From Dehalococcoides mccartyi (GTDB taxonomy: Bacteria > Chloroflexota > Dehalococcoidia > UBA2979), in contig CAMDAY010000113.1 of NCBI GenBank assembly GCA_945888895.1, forward strand, positions 1 through 7,237: 7,237 nucleotides of DNA, given 5' to 3'. The position numbers and the translations under genes are program-made. The notes under the pieces were generated by a model that searched no databases, was not told where the DNA came from, and saw only the letters and a program-made list of their open reading frames with translations. The stretch's first letter is position 1; each line of letters starts with the position of its first letter. Below, piece after piece: positions 5,431 through 7,237 of this stretch.

Positions 5431-6630
5431 ATGCCTGATCGACAGGACGCCTCGCCCATCTACCTCGACAGCGCTGCCTCCACGGCGGTGCGGCCCGAGG
5501 TGCTCGAGGTGATGCTGCCGTTCTTCTCGGGCGAGTTCGCGAACCCCTCGGCGCATCACGCACGCGGTCGCGTGGCGCATGATGCGCTCGATGACGCCCG
5601 CGCGGACGTCGCCGAGATCTTCGGCGGCGTGCCCGAGGAGATCGTGTTCACCTCCGGCGGCACGGAGAGCATCAACGCCGCCATCAAGGGTGTCGCCTTC
5701 GCGCAGATGGAGGCCGGCGTCGGCCGGCACGTCATCACCACGGAGATCGAGCACCACGCGGTGCTCCATTCCGCGCAGTACCTCGAACGCTTCGGCTTTG
5801 ACATCGAGGTGCTCCCGGTGGACGAGTACGGGCGTGTCACGCCCGAGCAGGTCGCAGCATCCGTACGCCCGGATACCGCGCTCGTCTCGATCGGCTACGC
5901 GAACAACGAGGTGGGCACGGTGCAGCCGCTGGCCGAGATCGCGCGGGCGCTGAAGGCTCGTGCGAGCAGCCTCGGGCGGCGCATCCCGCTCCATACCGAT
6001 GCGGTGCAGGTCGCCAACTCACATGACCTCAACGTCGACGCGCTCGGCGTCGACCTGCTGTCGCTGTCCGGGCACAAGTTCGGCGGCCCGAAGGGCACCG
6101 GGCTGCTCTACCTGCGGCGCGACGTCCCGTTCCTCGAGCAACTCTCGGGCGGCGGGCAGGAGCGGCAGCGGCGTTCGGGTACCGAGAACGTGCCGGGGAT
6201 CGTGGGCATCGCTCGCGCATTGCACCTGGCCCAGGCGGAGCGCGAGGGTTTCGTGCAGCGCACGAGTGCGCTCCGTGACCGGCTGCTCCACGGCATCATG
6301 ACCGCCTGCCCGGACGCGCGGCTCAACGGCCACCCGACGCAGCGGCTCCCGCACAACCTGCACATCTGCTTCCCCGGCGTCGAGGGCGAATCGATGGTGG
6401 AGGCGCTCGACGGTGCGGGCATCGAATGTTCCGCCGGTGCCGCGTGTACCTCGGCGACCTGGGAGCCCTCGCACGTGCTGCTGGCGATGGGCGTCCCGCT
6501 GGACCTCGCTATCGGATCGCTGCGCATGACGCTGTGGCCCAGCCTCACCGTCCCGCAGATCGACTACGTCGCACAGCAGATCCCCATCGCGCTCGACCTC
6601 GTGCGCGCCACCTCCCCGACAGTGTTGTAG
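5431..6630 (+). CDS. Cysteine desulfurase (NifS/IscS family, PLP-dependent class V aminotransferase)
   Basis: Complete 399-residue protein. The enzyme removes sulfur from L-cysteine, giving alanine and an enzyme persulfide that feeds Fe-S cluster assembly or tRNA thiolation. Motifs in order: YLDSAAST at 11-18 (YLDNAATT in most relatives); TSGGTESIN at 74-82; EIEHHAVL at 105-112 with His108 stacking on PLP; HTDAVQ at 188-193 with Asp190 and Gln193 binding the cofactor; SGHKFGGPKGTG at 213-224 with Schiff-base Lys216; RSGTENVPG at 248-256; and catalytic Cys339 in the SAGAACTSATWEPSHVL loop, the long-loop (group I, IscS/NifS) form. Near the C-terminus, LRMTLWPSLT (364-373) replaces the usual R-x-S-L-G-type segment. 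No iscU, sufB or mnmA partner lies in the 0.6 kb downstream, so its sulfur acceptor cannot be read from context. ATG 5431 is chosen because the family motif begins 11 residues later. Confidence 0.95.
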   Translation: MPDRQDASPIYLDSAASTAVRPEVLEVMLPFFSGEFANPSAHHARGRVAHDALDDARADVAEIFGGVPEEIVFTSGGTESINAAIKGVAFAQMEAGVGRHVITTEIEHHAVLHSAQYLERFGFDIEVLPVDEYGRVTPEQVAASVRPDTALVSIGYANNEVGTVQPLAEIARALKARASSLGRRIPLHTDAVQVANSHDLNVDALGVDLLSLSGHKFGGPKGTGLLYLRRDVPFLEQLSGGGQERQRRSGTENVPGIVGIARALHLAQAEREGFVQRTSALRDRLLHGIMTACPDARLNGHPTQRLPHNLHICFPGVEGESMVEALDGAGIECSAGAACTSATWEPSHVLLAMGVPLDLAIGSLRMTLWPSLTVPQIDYVAQQIPIALDLVRATSPTVL

Positions 6631-6672
6631 CGCCCCCGGGGAGGCGGCGGCTCACCGGTCCGTAAGACGTTC

Positions 6673-6741
6673 CGCTCCGGGTCGCACCTGTTCGAGGTGC
6701 GCTGCGGAGCGCGGCCGCGGTACGGCCGGCAAGCGACCGGC
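6673..6741 (+). other. Nested and competing hairpins downstream of the desulfurase
   Basis: CGCTCCG (6673-6679) pairs with CGGAGCG (6705-6711); inside, after a 3x3 internal loop, CGCACCT (6683-6689) pairs with AGGTGCG (6695-6701) around loop GTTCG. Right after it CGGCCG (6712-6717) pairs with CGGCCG (6723-6728), and an exclusive alternative pairs GCCGG (6725-6729) with CCGGC (6737-6741). It may be the 3' end or a terminator of the desulfurase transcript, though without a T-run, or a small structured RNA. There is no gene in 6631-6844; the rest is the GC-rich 6631-6672 and the promoter region of the HTH gene. Confidence 0.5.
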
Positions 6742-6770
6742 GCAATTGCCTAAGCGCGGATACAGATCGC

Positions 6771-6799
6771 TTTACATAGCAGGCACGGTTGTGTACGTT
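6771..6799 (+). promoter_or_regulatory. Candidate promoter of the HTH gene
   Basis: TTTACA (6771-6776, 5 of 6 to the -35 consensus) and TACGTT (6794-6799, 3 of 6) are 17 bp apart in a stretch (about 6750-6850) that is markedly richer in A/T than its surroundings. Transcription would start near 6806, leaving a leader of about 38 nt before ATG 6845. Confidence 0.5.
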
Positions 6800-6844
6800 G
6801 CATATGCCTTTGATCCATTGTTCCCCGAATGGATGGAAGTGGAC

Positions 6845-7060
6845 ATGCCTGATTCGCCGTTCGATGAGTATCTCGACCTTGTGGAAGCCGCGCGTGAGCT
6901 TGGTATCCATCCGCAAAGCCTCCGCCGCCTGATCAAACAGGGCCGCGTCCCGGCGACCCTCTTCGCCGGCAAGTACCTGATCGAGCGTGACAAGCTCGAC
7001 ATGTTCAAGTCGAGCTACGACCCACGTCCGGGCCGCAAGCCGATCCGCCGCCTGCTCTAA
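6845..7060 (+). CDS. Small winged helix-turn-helix DNA-binding protein (excisionase/BldC-like)
   Basis: A 71-residue protein. Residues about 10-30 (LDLVEAARELGIHPQSLRRL) form a MerR/excisionase-type HTH: helix, the LGIH turn, and a recognition helix with Ser25, Arg27, Arg28. Residues 34-45 (VPATLFAGKYLI) look like the wing, followed by a short helix (ERDKLDMF). There is no effector or dimerisation domain. The tail PRPGRKPIRRLL is very basic and resembles an AT-hook in its PGRKP core, which is only a likeness. Such stand-alone proteins act as small regulators (BldC in Streptomyces) or as phage/plasmid excisionases; with no integrase or attachment site in view, a chromosomal regulator is likelier. 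The ATG at 6845 has GGAAG 5 nt upstream; an in-frame ATG at 6833 and a TTG at 6746 are alternatives, but the longer TTG form would overlap the promoter candidate and add residues outside the family fold. Confidence 0.8.
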   Translation: MPDSPFDEYLDLVEAARELGIHPQSLRRLIKQGRVPATLFAGKYLIERDKLDMFKSSYDPRPGRKPIRRLL

Positions 7061-7099
7061 CGTACGGCTCTCTGACTCGCGTCGAGGTCCTCCAACGCC

Positions 7100-7117
7100 A
7101 CGCCTCATGCGGGGCGT
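7100..7117. terminator. Possible bidirectional terminator between convergent genes
   Basis: ACGCCT (7100-7105) pairs with GGGCGT (7112-7117), one pair being T-G, around loop CATGCG. On the plus strand CTTCGTGT follows, a poor T-tract. It lies 40 bp after the HTH stop and 22 bp beyond the stop of the minus-strand gene, where a shared terminator is expected. Confidence 0.4.
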
Positions 7118-7138
7118 CTTCGTGTCCGGGCGGGCCGC

Positions 7139-7237
7139 CTACCTCGAGGTCGACGGGGCGATGTAGTAGTTCGTGCCGCCGACCATCTTGATCAGCGCAT
7201 CCTCGCCACCGGCGGCGCCGTCGCATGCCATGTGTGA
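7139..7237 (-). CDS. C-terminal 32 residues of an unidentified minus-strand protein
   Basis: From the window edge a minus-strand frame stays open and ends at TAG (7141-7139). The last residues read IKMVGGTNYYIAPSTSR. The residue mix is protein-like and not Arg/Ala/Gly-only as in the antisense shadow frames here, and the position, converging on the HTH gene across a terminator-like hairpin, fits a gene end. I do not recognise the family. An ATG inside it (7231) would give a 30-residue peptide, less likely than a gene running in from outside. Confidence 0.4.
   Translation of the reverse strand, partial: SHMACDGAAGGEDALIKMVGGTNYYIAPSTSR

Noticed and set aside
4630..5994. Minus-strand open frame of 454 codons across pth, the divergent region and the desulfurase
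   Set aside because: It overlaps three confident genes in other frames and the control region, and has no recognisable motif: a high-GC shadow.
6683..6701. tRNA T-arm-like GTTCGA in a stem
   Set aside because: With TTCGA set in the proper T-loop register the flanking 5-bp stem does not pair, and there is no acceptor, D or anticodon arm around it.
7005..7226. Minus-strand 73-codon frame at the right end
   Set aside because: It overlaps the HTH gene and the terminator-like hairpin and is Arg-dominated; the alternative minus frame ending at 7139 is more protein-like.

Overview
The window is GC-rich bacterial DNA. Third codon positions are strongly G/C, and GTG and TTG starts occur beside ATG. 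It looks chromosomal: five complete protein genes and one partial gene at each edge, with no transposase, phage, CRISPR, rRNA or tRNA. A high-GC Chloroflexota-type bacterium fits the gene set, the order pth-mfd, and the small BldC-like HTH protein. That assignment is an impression from protein character, not a search result.

Layout. On the minus strand, in transcription order, are pth (peptidyl-tRNA hydrolase, 4994-4296), mfd (transcription-repair coupling factor, 4055-588) and a HAD-superfamily hydrolase (462 to the window edge). On the plus strand are a small YqaE/Pmp3-type membrane protein (5155-5346), a NifS/IscS-type cysteine desulfurase (5431-6630) and a 71-residue winged-HTH protein (6845-7060). 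The last 99 bases hold what looks like the C-terminus of a further minus-strand gene that converges on the HTH gene. The divergent control region is 4995-5154.

Function. These are mostly housekeeping genes: rescue of peptidyl-tRNA (Pth), clearing of stalled RNA polymerase and recruitment of excision repair (Mfd), and sulfur supply for Fe-S clusters or tRNA thiolation (desulfurase). The pth-mfd neighbourhood is known from Firmicutes such as Bacillus subtilis. No complete new multi-gene system is visible.

The most interesting material is non-coding. Both gaps beside mfd carry copies of one G-tract inverted repeat in the same orientation; the one at 519-566 is a perfect 21-bp hairpin whose arms could also fold as G-quadruplexes. 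Two genes (HAD and desulfurase) have a TANNNT hexamer exactly 6 nt before ATG, as expected for leaderless mRNAs, each with a palindrome in or next to the promoter. The gap after the desulfurase gene holds nested and mutually exclusive hairpins. Pth has substitutions at two normally conserved active-site positions.
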